DNA from: an uncultured Eubacteriales bacterium
GTDB lineage: Bacteria > Bacillota > Clostridia > Peptostreptococcales > Anaerovoracaceae
DNA length: 64,000 bases
Direction: 5' to 3'
Assembly (NCBI GenBank): GCA_902798745.1
Contig: CADBXM010000005.1
Location: 1 to 64,000 of the forward strand
Shown: one piece after another, positions 33,665 to 43,645 of the stretch
Numbering within the stretch: the first letter of the stretch is position 1
Layout of the letters: the number at the start of each line of letters is the position of its first letter
Translations under genes and position numbers: made by a program
The notes under the pieces: model-generated
What the model saw: only the letters and a program-made list of their open reading frames with translations
Told to the model about the DNA's origin: nothing
Database searches by the model: none

Positions 33665-35080
33665 TTAGATATCCAGTTCTTCATCAGATTTTGATGCTTT
33701 TTCCAGTATCGGTTTCAACTGTTCCACGTATCTTTCCACCTGCTCTGCGCATCTGCCGGTGTACTGATGAGGGTCCATTAGCTTTTCAAGCTCTTCTAAA
33801 GACAATCCCAGAGAAGGCTGTTCTGAGAGTTTCTTCAGGAGTTCTCCGTCACGGCCTTCTTTTAATGCGGCTGTCGCTTCCATGGAGCATTTCCTTATGA
33901 TCTCATGGATCTCTTGCCTGTCCCCTCCTTTTTTGACTGCTTCCATCATAATGTTTTCGGTAGCGATAAACGGCAGATAATCCCTTAGTGTCTTATCGAT
34001 CACCTTTTCATTTACGACCAGACCATTGCTTACATTCTTTGCGATCCTGAGAATGGAGTCACAGCACAGGAAACCTTCCGGAAGCGATATGCGCCTGTTG
34101 GCCGAGTCATCCAAAGTCCTCTCGAGCCACTGTGACTGGGCAGTCATAACGGAATTCATCGTGTCTGCCATAAGGTATCTGGCGAGTGAACATATCCTTT
34201 CACATCTCATCGGATTTCTCTTATATGCCATGGCCGATGAGCCTATCTGATTCTTTTCGAACGGCTCTTCTATCTGTCTGTCATGCTGAAGGAGCCTTAT
34301 ATCCTGAGCCATCCTGTAGCAGGATTGAGCTATGGACGAGAGGCAGTTCATGATCCTTACGTCCGTCTTTCTCGGATATGTCTGTCCTGATACCGGGAAT
34401 ACCTCGGTGAATCCGAACTTTTCGGCTATGATGCTGTTCATGCCGTCTATCTTATCTGTGTCGCCTTCGAACAGATCCATAAAGCTTGCTTCTGTTCCGG
34501 TAGTTCCGCGGCATCCGAGGAACCTGATATTACCAATGGCAAATTCCAGCTCATGATAATCGGACTCAAGATCCTGCAGCCAAAGCGATACTCGCTTTCC
34601 CACTGTAACAGGCTGCGCCGGCTGGTAGTGAGTATAACCGAGCGTCGGCACGTCTTTATACTCAAGAGCGCATTCCGCAAGATTGGCCATCAGCGCCCTT
34701 AATTCTTCTTTGATATATTTGAGCGCGTCCCTGTAAATGATCAGATCCGCGTTATCTGTCACGTAACAGCTGGTCGCTCCGAGATGTATGATACCTGCAG
34801 CTGAAGGCGCCGCTTTGCCGTATGCATATACGTGCGCCATAACATCGTGCCTTACTTCTTTTTCTCTCTTTGCCACCAGATCGTAATCTATATCGTCTAA
34901 ATGAGCCTTGAGTTCCTCCACCTGCGCTTCGGTGATCCCAAGTCCCTGCTTCATCTCTGCCTCGGCCAAAGCCGCCCATAGCCTGCGCCATGTGCCGTAT
35001 CTCGTATCATTCGAGAACAGCTTAAGCATATAGTCTGATGCATATCTGGATGAAAAAGGCGATTCATATCTGTCTCTCAT
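33665..35080 (-). CDS. purB: Adenylosuccinate lyase
   Basis: 471 residues. Cleaves SAICAR and adenylosuccinate in purine synthesis. YESPFSSRYASDYM at the start, HDVMAHVYAYGKAAPSAAGIIHLGATSCYVTDNADLI (~78-114), TLGYTHYQPAQPVTVGKR and the fumarase-family signature IGSSAMAYKRNPMRCERI (~282-299) are diagnostic. It follows purA by 9 bp and precedes glmS by 21 bp. Confidence 0.96.
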   Translation of the reverse strand: MRDRYESPFSSRYASDYMLKLFSNDTRYGTWRRLWAALAEAEMKQGLGITEAQVEELKAHLDDIDYDLVAKREKEVRHDVMAHVYAYGKAAPSAAGIIHLGATSCYVTDNADLIIYRDALKYIKEELRALMANLAECALEYKDVPTLGYTHYQPAQPVTVGKRVSLWLQDLESDYHELEFAIGNIRFLGCRGTTGTEASFMDLFEGDTDKIDGMNSIIAEKFGFTEVFPVSGQTYPRKTDVRIMNCLSSIAQSCYRMAQDIRLLQHDRQIEEPFEKNQIGSSAMAYKRNPMRCERICSLARYLMADTMNSVMTAQSQWLERTLDDSANRRISLPEGFLCCDSILRIAKNVSNGLVVNEKVIDKTLRDYLPFIATENIMMEAVKKGGDRQEIHEIIRKCSMEATAALKEGRDGELLKKLSEQPSLGLSLEELEKLMDPHQYTGRCAEQVERYVEQLKPILEKASKSDEELDI

Positions 35081-35089
35081 TACTGGTTC

Positions 35090-36367
35090 TCACTTTCTTA
35101 TAATGATGCTCTCTCTTTCAGGACCGACTGAAACGTAGCTTATCGGACATCCGATCGCTTTTTCTATCATGATCACATAGTCCTGCGCCTCTTCAGGCAG
35201 CTCGCTGAATTCTCTGACACCGGATATGTCTTTTTTCCAACCTTTTACATACTCGATCACAGGCTTTGCGTCTTCCAGAGCCAGAGGGAACGGGAATCTG
35301 TCAGTCTCTTTCCCATCTACGATATATTTGGTGCACACCGGTATCTCATCCATACAGCTGAGCACGTCGAGCTTGGTGAGGGCCACCTCTGTAGCAACCT
35401 GCACCTCAACACCGTATCTTGAAGCTACCAGATCGATCGGTCCGACCCTTCTAGGTCTTCCTGTCTTTGCACCGTATTCGTTCCCGGCTTCTCTCAGCTT
35501 CTCGGCTTCTTCACCGGACATCTCGCACACGAAAGGTCCTTCTCCGACGCATGTCGAATAGGCCTTGCAAACTCCGATCACATCATCGATCTTAGCAGCA
35601 GGAAATCCCGATCCAATAGGAGCATATGCAGCCATTGTATTTGAGGAAGTCGTATAAGGATAAATGCCGTAGTCAAGATCTCTTAATGAACCGAGCTGTG
35701 CTTCGAATAGTATCTGCTTGCCGCTTTCGCTCGCGTTTTTGAGATACGCTCCCGTATCCGCTACAAATGGTTTGATCTTTTCGCAGGACTCATTTACCCA
35801 CTTTTCAATTTGCTCCAGAGTGTATGGCTTGTATCCGTATACCAGTTCCAGAGTCAGATTCTTCCATTCCATGATATCGATCAGGTGGGCCATGAGTTTC
35901 TCAGGATAGAATAATTCGCCCGCCAGCACGGTCTTTTTCTGGTGCTTATCGGAATAGAACGGTGCTATACCCTGTTTGGTCGAACCGTATTTCTTATCCT
36001 TGAGTCTCATCTCCTCAAGTTCATCCATATCCCTGTGCCACGGGCCCAGCAGAGACGCGCGGTCACTTATCATGAGATTATCTGGAGTAATTGATACACC
36101 CTTGCTTCTGACTTCTTCTATTTCTGTCATAAGGTTCTCGGGATCGAGAGCCACTCCGTTGCCGAGGATATTCATGACTCCACTGCGGAATATACCTGAT
36201 GGCAGAAGATGCAGGGCAAATTTCCCAAGGTCATTTTCAACGGTATGGCCGGCGTTTCCGCCTCCCTGGAACCTAACTACGACATCATATCTCTCTGTAA
36301 GAAGGTCTACCATACGGCCTTTGCCTTCATCTCCCCAGTTGATTCCTACGATCGCGCAATTTGACAT
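35090..36367 (-). CDS. purA: Adenylosuccinate synthetase
   Basis: 425 residues. GTP-dependent condensation of IMP and aspartate. GINWGDEGKGRMVDLL (P-loop-like, ~8-23), FQGGGNAGHTV, KQGIAPFYSDK, the segment GDEFELF-like LFEAQLGSLRDLDYGIYPYTTSSN (~210-233) and KTGRPRRVGPIDLVASR are all in place. Adjacent to purB and 4 bp after purC, so AMP synthesis genes are together. Confidence 0.96.
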   Translation of the reverse strand: MSNCAIVGINWGDEGKGRMVDLLTERYDVVVRFQGGGNAGHTVENDLGKFALHLLPSGIFRSGVMNILGNGVALDPENLMTEIEEVRSKGVSITPDNLMISDRASLLGPWHRDMDELEEMRLKDKKYGSTKQGIAPFYSDKHQKKTVLAGELFYPEKLMAHLIDIMEWKNLTLELVYGYKPYTLEQIEKWVNESCEKIKPFVADTGAYLKNASESGKQILFEAQLGSLRDLDYGIYPYTTSSNTMAAYAPIGSGFPAAKIDDVIGVCKAYSTCVGEGPFVCEMSGEEAEKLREAGNEYGAKTGRPRRVGPIDLVASRYGVEVQVATEVALTKLDVLSCMDEIPVCTKYIVDGKETDRFPFPLALEDAKPVIEYVKGWKKDISGVREFSELPEEAQDYVIMIEKAIGCPISYVSVGPERESIIIRK

Positions 36368-36371
36368 GATA

Positions 36372-37247
36372 TTAAACCTCTAATTCTTTTCCCGTCAGTT
36401 TCTTATATGCTTCGAGATACTTTTCACGTGTCTTCTCGATCACTTCATCGGTAAGTTTATTTCCGTTACCCGGATTCGACTTCAGCCAGTCCCTTACGTA
36501 CTGCTTGTCGTATGATGGTTCTGCCCTGCCCGGAACGTATCCGTCGAGCTGCCAGAATCTGGAGCTGTCAGGCGTGAGCACCTCATCGCCCAATACTATG
36601 TTCCCCTCTTCATCCAGGCCAAACTCGAATTTGGTGTCAGCAATGATGATCCCCTTGCTGAGAGCATACTCAGCGCATCTTGAGTAGATCTCGATACTGA
36701 TGTCCTTTATCTTTTCCGCGTAGGTCGTTCCCTTTCCCGGATACAGCCGCTCTAGAGTCTCCTTGCACTTATCAAAGCTTATCTGCTCATCATGAAGGCC
36801 CTGCTCGGCTTTTGTCGTAGGTGTGAAGATCGGTTCAGGAAGCTTGTCCGACTCCTTGAGCCCCGCAGGGAGCTCTATTCCCGACACCTTGCCTGTTTCT
36901 TTATAGCTCGCATATCCCGATCCGGAGAGATAGCCTCTTACGATACACTCGAACGGAAGCATGGACAGTTTCCTGCACTTCATGGATCGGCCTTTGTAAT
37001 ACTCTGTCCTGAAGAATTCCGGCATGTCACCTGTATCTGTCGATATCAAATGATTAGGCACGATATCCTTTGTGAAACCGAACCAGAATTCCGACAGCTT
37101 ATTCAATACACGACCTTTATCGGGCACAGTGCTGTCAAGGATGACATCAAAAGCGGATATCCTGTCAGTAGCCACTATTATCATGTATTCCCCAAGGTCG
37201 TAAACGCTTCTGACCTTTCCTTCCATTGCAGGCTTATAAGATTCCAT
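36372..37247 (-). CDS. purC: SAICAR synthetase
   Basis: 291 residues from MESYKPAMEGKVRSVYDLG; GGAGGT precedes that ATG, while the in-frame ATG four codons earlier overlaps the site itself. Joins CAIR and aspartate with ATP. VATDRISAFDVILDSTVPDKGRVLNKLSEFW, FECIVRGYLSGSGYASYKETG and LVLGDEVLTPDSSRFW-type C-terminal residues (NIVLGDEVLTPDSSRFW) are hallmark. First gene of the purC-purA-purB-glmS unit; its leader region contains a strong hairpin at 37287-37320. Confidence 0.95.
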   Translation of the reverse strand: MESYKPAMEGKVRSVYDLGEYMIIVATDRISAFDVILDSTVPDKGRVLNKLSEFWFGFTKDIVPNHLISTDTGDMPEFFRTEYYKGRSMKCRKLSMLPFECIVRGYLSGSGYASYKETGKVSGIELPAGLKESDKLPEPIFTPTTKAEQGLHDEQISFDKCKETLERLYPGKGTTYAEKIKDISIEIYSRCAEYALSKGIIIADTKFEFGLDEEGNIVLGDEVLTPDSSRFWQLDGYVPGRAEPSYDKQYVRDWLKSNPGNGNKLTDEVIEKTREKYLEAYKKLTGKELEV

Positions 37248-37286
37248 TCCTACCTCCATCTGCCTCTGTATTTATAGACCTTAAGA

Positions 37287-37320
37287 ACCCCTTATCAAGT
37301 TGATTAGTTTGATAAGGGGT
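37287..37320. terminator. Strong hairpin between dapF and purC
   Basis: ACCCCTTATCAA (37287-37298) and TTGATAAGGGGT (37309-37320) form a perfect 12-bp stem with a 10-base loop. The T-run (CCATTTTTT) follows on the plus strand although both neighbours are minus-strand genes. For the minus strand it is a hairpin without U-tract, so it may block antisense transcription or act as an mRNA processing or stability element between dapF and purC. Confidence 0.6.
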
Positions 37321-37336
37321 CCATTTTTTATATCGA

Positions 37337-38143
37337 TTATATATCGATCTCACCCGTCTCAACAGTTTCGGCGTAACCCGTAATGAAGCAGTGTCCGGTC
37401 ACTTCATCGATATCGATGGTAAGATCTCCTCCCGCAAGATGCACAAGTACAGGAAGACTCAGAATTTCATTTGCTTTACCTGCTACAACAGAAGCTGCAG
37501 CACCTGTAGCGCACGCAGGAGTTTCTCCATCACCGGTCTCCCATGCGAGCATACTGATCTCATGCGGGCTTATGATCTTGATGGTCTCAGTAGCTACTCC
37601 GCCCGGGAAAATACCGCTGTTTTCAACCGCCTCAGCTGCCTGCTCGATCGGAAGATCCTGGCCTTCCTCAAGGAACACAACAGCATGTGCGCTGCCTATA
37701 TCGACCTTTTCATAAGATATCATTTCGCCTGTTGCTTTGTTGCTTGCTACGCCACGGCCTTTAGTGACCGCGCTGCCCATATCTACCGTTACACTGCCGA
37801 CAATTCCATCCTTTACCTCAAAAGTTGCATCTCTGAGCCCGGCATCTGTATCGATACGCGCGCGTCTTCTGTGCGCAGGTATGATTTGGTGCTCATATAT
37901 ATATTTGACAACACATATGACCCCGTTACCATACATCTTGCCTTTAGCCCCACTTCTATTGAACATAGTCATAAGTACATCAGCTCTGCGGGATGGTTCT
38001 ATAAGTATCAACCCATCGCTTCCGATGCCTTCGTTCAGGTCAGCCAGCTTAATAGCAAGCTTTCTTGGATCTCGTACTTGTTCTTCATAACAATTGATAT
38101 AACTGTAATCATTTCCGCATGCCTGCATTTTTGTGAATTTCAT
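37337..38143 (-). CDS. dapF: DapF-family epimerase homologue lacking the first catalytic Cys
   Basis: 268 residues from MKFTKMQACGNDYSYIN, with AGGAGG seven bases upstream. DapF epimerases use two Cys residues as acid and base. The first should lie in a NADGSxAExCGNGxRC-type motif; here the aligned segment is FNRSGAKGKMYGNGVIC, so Tyr71 (codon TAT) stands for the Cys and the flanking D and E are also changed. The second Cys is kept (GDGETPACATGAAA, C211), but the usual WERG reads WETG and GNPH reads GSAH, so substrate contacts differ too. The lysine operon in this window uses Ddh, which makes meso-DAP directly and removes the need for DapF. It could be an inactive relic under weak selection or an enzyme with another substrate. 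It starts 16 bp after pyrG. Confidence 0.8.
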   Translation of the reverse strand: MKFTKMQACGNDYSYINCYEEQVRDPRKLAIKLADLNEGIGSDGLILIEPSRRADVLMTMFNRSGAKGKMYGNGVICVVKYIYEHQIIPAHRRRARIDTDAGLRDATFEVKDGIVGSVTVDMGSAVTKGRGVASNKATGEMISYEKVDIGSAHAVVFLEEGQDLPIEQAAEAVENSGIFPGGVATETIKIISPHEISMLAWETGDGETPACATGAAASVVAGKANEILSLPVLVHLAGGDLTIDIDEVTGHCFITGYAETVETGEIDI

Positions 38144-38159
38144 TTCGTTCCTCCTAGTC

Positions 38160-39782
<1,623 letters not shown>

Positions 39783-41330
39783 CTACAACCACTCCACAGT
39801 TGCAGGCGGCTTTGAAGTTATGTCATAAACGACACGTGTTATATCCTCTATCTCGTTTGTTATCCGTAAGCTTACCTTCTCGAGAAGTTCAAAAGGCAGC
39901 CTTGTCCATTCAGCTGTCATGAAATCATCTGTTGTGACAGACCTCAGTACAACCGTAGAGCCATATGTCCTGGCATCTCCCTTGACACCGACAGACCTAA
40001 GATCCGTAAGCACGGCGAAGAACTGGCTCGCCAACTCTTCACAGCCTGCCTTAGCGATCTCTTCCCTGAAAATGGCATCGGCCTCACGCAGTATATCCAA
40101 CTTTTCTTTGCTTATTTCGCCTATAACTCTTACAGCCAGTCCCGGCCCCGGGAAAGGTTGCCTGAAAACTAGTTCCTCAGGGAGTCCCAGCTTGAGCCCT
40201 ACTTCTCTGACTTCGTCCTTGAACAAGTCCCTTAATGGTTCTATGATCTCATCAAACTTCATAACCGACGGTAATCCGCCAACATTGTGATGGCTCTTTA
40301 TAACAGAGGAGTCACCTTTTCCGCTTTCGATCACGTCAGGATAAATGGTCCCCTGCGCTAGTACTGTGATATCACCGATCATTTCAGACGCGTCTTCAAA
40401 TGTTCTGATAAACTCCTCGCCTATGATCTTTCGCCGTGTTTCAGGGTCTGTAACACCGCTAAGCTTTGTGAGGAATCTTTCCTCTGCGTCTACCCTTATA
40501 AGGTTCATGTCAAAGCGCCCTCTGAATGCGCTCTCGACCAGATCACCCTCACCTTTTCTCAGAAGACCGTGATCAACGAACACCGCTGTAAGGTCTTTTC
40601 CGATCGCGCGCGAAAGAAGCGCTGCACAGACCGATGAGTCCACACCGCCTGATAATCCAAGCAAGACCTTTTTTCCATTAAGCATCTCCTGAATCCTCTT
40701 GACAGATATATCTATGAAGTCATCCATTTTCCAATCCGCCTTGACATTCGAGATCTTAAACAGAAAATCAGCTATGACCTCCTTGCCATACACAGTATGC
40801 GTGACCTCAGGATGGAATTGCGTTCCGTATATTTTTCTTACGGGATCTCCCATTGCCGCGACCGGGCAAACATCCGTATGCGCCAGTCTGATAAAGCCCT
40901 CAGGGAGCTCTGAAATATAGTCGGTATGGCTCATCCAGCAAATGCTCGTCTCGGGAACATCTTCCATTAGAAGCCCTACCTTGCTTGAAACTCGGTCCGC
41001 TGTGACCTCAGTCTTTCCGTATTCGCCTGAACTGCCCGCAGCTGAAACCTTTCCCCCGGCCATCCATGCGATGAGCTGGGCGCCATAGCATATTCCAAGA
41101 ACAGGTATGCCGAGTTCCAGCAGTTTCGCGTCATAATGTGGCGAGCTTTCGAGATATACGCTGTTTGGACCTCCTGTCAGGATGACGGCTTTATACCCTG
41201 CTTCCAGTATTTCATCAGGCGATATTTTATTGTATGGCTTGATCTCGGCATATACCGACATCTCCCTTACACGTCTTGCAATAAGCTGATCATACTGTCC
41301 GCCGAAATCAAGAACCAACACCTTGTCCAC
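39783..41330 (-). CDS. guaA: GMP synthase (glutamine-hydrolysing)
   Basis: 515 residues. Converts XMP to GMP. An N-terminal class I glutaminase ([34 protein letters not shown] with nucleophile Cys ~80; [12 protein letters not shown]) is fused to an ATP pyrophosphatase ([22 protein letters not shown], ~220-241) and a dimerisation domain ending [13 protein letters not shown]. First gene of the guaA-pyrG-dapF run. Its ~110-bp upstream region is AT-rich; I see no purine riboswitch there. Confidence 0.97.
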   Translation of the reverse strand: MDKVLVLDFGGQYDQLIARRVREMSVYAEIKPYNKISPDEILEAGYKAVILTGGPNSVYLESSPHYDAKLLELGIPVLGICYGAQLIAWMAGGKVSAAGSSGEYGKTEVTADRVSSKVGLLMEDVPETSICWMSHTDYISELPEGFIRLAHTDVCPVAAMGDPVRKIYGTQFHPEVTHTVYGKEVIADFLFKISNVKADWKMDDFIDISVKRIQEMLNGKKVLLGLSGGVDSSVCAALLSRAIGKDLTAVFVDHGLLRKGEGDLVESAFRGRFDMNLIRVDAEERFLTKLSGVTDPETRRKIIGEEFIRTFEDASEMIGDITVLAQGTIYPDVIESGKGDSSVIKSHHNVGGLPSVMKFDEIIEPLRDLFKDEVREVGLKLGLPEELVFRQPFPGPGLAVRVIGEISKEKLDILREADAIFREEIAKAGCEELASQFFAVLTDLRSVGVKGDARTYGSTVVLRSVTTDDFMTAEWTRLPFELLEKVSLRITNEIEDITRVVYDITSKPPATVEWL

Positions 41331-41446
41331 AGCTTTTCAACCTCTCTTTTCACCACAAAACAACAATAGTACATAGTTAAGATAATCCATTTCTTATTAT
41401 ATCTGAAATATATATATCATTTGCCTTATCATACTTTTTGCATATG

Positions 41447-41478
41447 AAAAAAATCGCCCGCACAAATATGCAGGCGAT
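41447..41478 (-). terminator. lysR/ilvE terminator
   Basis: ATCGCC (41453-41458) and GGCGAT (41473-41478) with an inner GCA/TGC pairing form a stem, followed on the minus strand by TTTTTTC. It ends the ilvE-lysR transcript and insulates guaA. Confidence 0.8.
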
Positions 41479-41511
41479 CTGTACAGAATCACGGTCTTTC
41501 CGTTATTCATT

Positions 41512-42411
41512 TTACTTATTCTGCTCCTTTTCAGTGCTTACCAATGTCTTTACAAAATCAATGAAATTTTCCTCGACAACAGGCAGAGTATGTCCCTTGC
41601 GCCAGACGAACAGATACTCCATCATTTTTCCCCGTCCGGCGATCTCCCTGAAGACCAACGAGTCGTTTGGGATATATGCAGTTCTCGGATATATGCTGAT
41701 CCCCACCTGTCTTCCCGCAAGCGCCGCTGCGTCGAGATAGCTGTCCATCTCACATACTATCCTCGGTTCGGCATTCACCTCACGGAACCACTTATAAATG
41801 GTCTCTATAACTGCCCTTCTGCTCGGCACTATGAGATTCTCTCCAACCAAATCGGCGACTCTCACCTTTCGACCGGCCACATTCGCCAATGGGTGATCTT
41901 TGCTCATAAGAGCTGCCATTTTTTCTTCACCGACATGAAAGCTGTGAAGAAGTGAATGATCACATGGCGATGTGATTACAGCCAGGCTGATGATCCCGCT
42001 GCGCAGCTTTTCGAGCAAGTCGTCTGTGCTGCCGTCGAGTATCCTGAAACGCACATTAGGATGTTGCTGCCTGAAGCCCGCAAACCATTCTGCTGCTATG
42101 TCAGGAGCCATACCCTCGACAAGGCCGATCGATATGGTCCCATGCATACCTTCTCTCATGGCAAGAACTTCAGCTTTGGTCCTTTCAGCTAAGCTGAGTA
42201 TGTCCTTGGCGCGCCTATAAAGGAGCTGCCCCGATTCAGTCAGCTTTAGGTGCCTTTTGCCCCTGATGAACAGCAATGTATCGAGTTCTGTTTCCAGATT
42301 CTTTATCTGCGAGCTGAGCGGAGGCTGGCTCATATGCAGCTTTTCTGCTGCCTTTGTAATATTAAGTTCTTCTGCAACAGTTACAAAATATCGTAGGGTC
42401 CTGAGTTCCAT
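41512..42411 (-). CDS. LysR-family transcriptional regulator
   Basis: 299 residues from MELRTLRYFVTVAEELNITKAAEKLHMSQPPLSSQIKNLE, a textbook LysR winged helix-turn-helix (residues 1-60), then a linker helix and a periplasmic-binding-protein-like effector domain (ISIGLVEGMAPDIAAEWF; ISLAVITSPCDHSLL; NLIVPSRRAVIETIYKWF; GRQVGISIYPRTAYIPND). GGGGGTG lies near the ATG; another ATG four codons upstream is possible. It follows ilvE by ~30 bp on the same strand, an arrangement suggesting it senses a branched-chain intermediate or simply shares the transcript. Target genes are not evident. Confidence 0.88.
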   Translation of the reverse strand: MELRTLRYFVTVAEELNITKAAEKLHMSQPPLSSQIKNLETELDTLLFIRGKRHLKLTESGQLLYRRAKDILSLAERTKAEVLAMREGMHGTISIGLVEGMAPDIAAEWFAGFRQQHPNVRFRILDGSTDDLLEKLRSGIISLAVITSPCDHSLLHSFHVGEEKMAALMSKDHPLANVAGRKVRVADLVGENLIVPSRRAVIETIYKWFREVNAEPRIVCEMDSYLDAAALAGRQVGISIYPRTAYIPNDSLVFREIAGRGKMMEYLFVWRKGHTLPVVEENFIDFVKTLVSTEKEQNK

Positions 42412-42440
42412 AGTCACCCCCATGTGAAACAAAGAGTCTG

Positions 42441-43523
42441 CTAAAGCCTTACTATCCAGTTGCCCATCTCATCAGGAAGCTTGCCTGTCTGCATTCCATA
42501 CAGACTGTCGTAAAGACGCTGGCTGATATCGCCGACTACCTCATTGTTGATCACATAATCTTCGCCCTTATAGTTAAGAACTCCGATAGGCGAGATCACG
42601 CATGCGGTACCTGTTGCCCAGGCTTCTTTGAGAGAGCCATCCTTTATAGCATCAAATACCTCTTTTAGTTCTATCCTGCGTTCTTCGACCTCGTAACCCC
42701 ATTTGCGCAGAAGCTGTATTGCGCTGTCACGGGTCACTCCCGGAAGAATGGATCCTGTGAGTTCAGGCGTGATCACCTTATCGCCGATCACAAAGAATGC
42801 ATTGGATGTACCTACTTCCTCGACATATTTATGTTCATTGGAATCGAGCCAGAGCACTTCTTCGCAGCCCTGTTCATGGGCCTTGATGGAGGCGATCATG
42901 CCGCACGCGTAATTACCTGCTGTTTTTGCGTATCCCGTGCCGCCGATAGCCGCACGGATGAATTTCTCTTCTACCAGTATGCGGCTGCCGTGGAGCTTGC
43001 TCTCGTTACCCTCGTAGTACGCTCCTACTGCGCACAGGATTATAATGAACCAATATTTCTTTGCAGGAAGCACCGAAAAGCTTACTTCCGGCGACAAGAT
43101 GAATGGCCTTATATAGAGTGAAGTCCCGGGATCTGTCGGAGTCCAGTCTGCGTCCAGCTTGACGATAGCCTTGACTGCAGCGAGGAACAGTTCCTCGTCC
43201 ATAGGCGGGATACACATTCTCTCGTTGGTATTGTTAAGGCGCTTCGCGTTCATATCAGGGCGGAACAGATTGAGTCCTCCTTCCGGATTGCGATAGGCCT
43301 TAAGGCCTTCAAACATCATCTGCCCGTAATGAAGTGTGGTCGCGCCGGGGTCAAAGCTGATAGGCCCGTAAGGCACTATCCTTCCGTCGTGCCAACCCTG
43401 CCCCTCATCATAATCCATGATGAACATGTGGTCTGTGAAGTACTTGCCGAATCCCAGTGATTTGCAGTTTGTCGGCTTTTCTTTTGGTGTAGTTGTTTTA
43501 GTTACAGGAAAAACGTAATCCAT
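42441..43523 (-). CDS. ilvE: Branched-chain amino acid aminotransferase
   Basis: 360 residues, the long BCAT form (bcat II type). PLP enzyme of fold type IV that interconverts Leu, Ile and Val with their 2-oxo acids. MFEGLKAYRNPEGGLNLFRPDMNAKRLNNTNERMCIPP (~68-105), YIRPFILS, GGTGYAKTAGNYACGMIA (PLP Lys ~200) and CEEVLWLDSNEHKYVEEVGTSNAFF (~220-245) match. GGAGG precedes the ATG. An inverted repeat lies in its promoter region (43543-43595). Confidence 0.95.
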   Translation of the reverse strand: MDYVFPVTKTTTPKEKPTNCKSLGFGKYFTDHMFIMDYDEGQGWHDGRIVPYGPISFDPGATTLHYGQMMFEGLKAYRNPEGGLNLFRPDMNAKRLNNTNERMCIPPMDEELFLAAVKAIVKLDADWTPTDPGTSLYIRPFILSPEVSFSVLPAKKYWFIIILCAVGAYYEGNESKLHGSRILVEEKFIRAAIGGTGYAKTAGNYACGMIASIKAHEQGCEEVLWLDSNEHKYVEEVGTSNAFFVIGDKVITPELTGSILPGVTRDSAIQLLRKWGYEVEERRIELKEVFDAIKDGSLKEAWATGTACVISPIGVLNYKGEDYVINNEVVGDISQRLYDSLYGMQTGKLPDEMGNWIVRL

Positions 43524-43542
43524 CTTTGTCCTCCGTGATATC

Positions 43543-43595
43543 GTGTAAAATCAATTCTATTAAGCCTAGCCTATAATTAACGATTAATTTTACAC
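43543..43595. promoter_or_regulatory. Spaced inverted repeat in the ilvE promoter region
   Basis: GTGTAAAAT (43543-43551) and ATTTTACAC (43587-43595) are perfect inverted arms whose centres are 44 bp apart, about four helical turns. They bracket the AT-rich region expected to hold the ilvE promoter. Candidate operator, possibly for the LysR encoded downstream or for the MocR-type regulator upstream. Confidence 0.4.
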
Positions 43596-43645
43596 TCTCC
43601 CGATCACTATTTAAAATACCTATAACTTTACAACCATCATAGCTT

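Noticed and set aside
33640..33670. glmS ribozyme
   Set aside because: Only 21 bp separate purB and glmS and the ribozyme core is absent.
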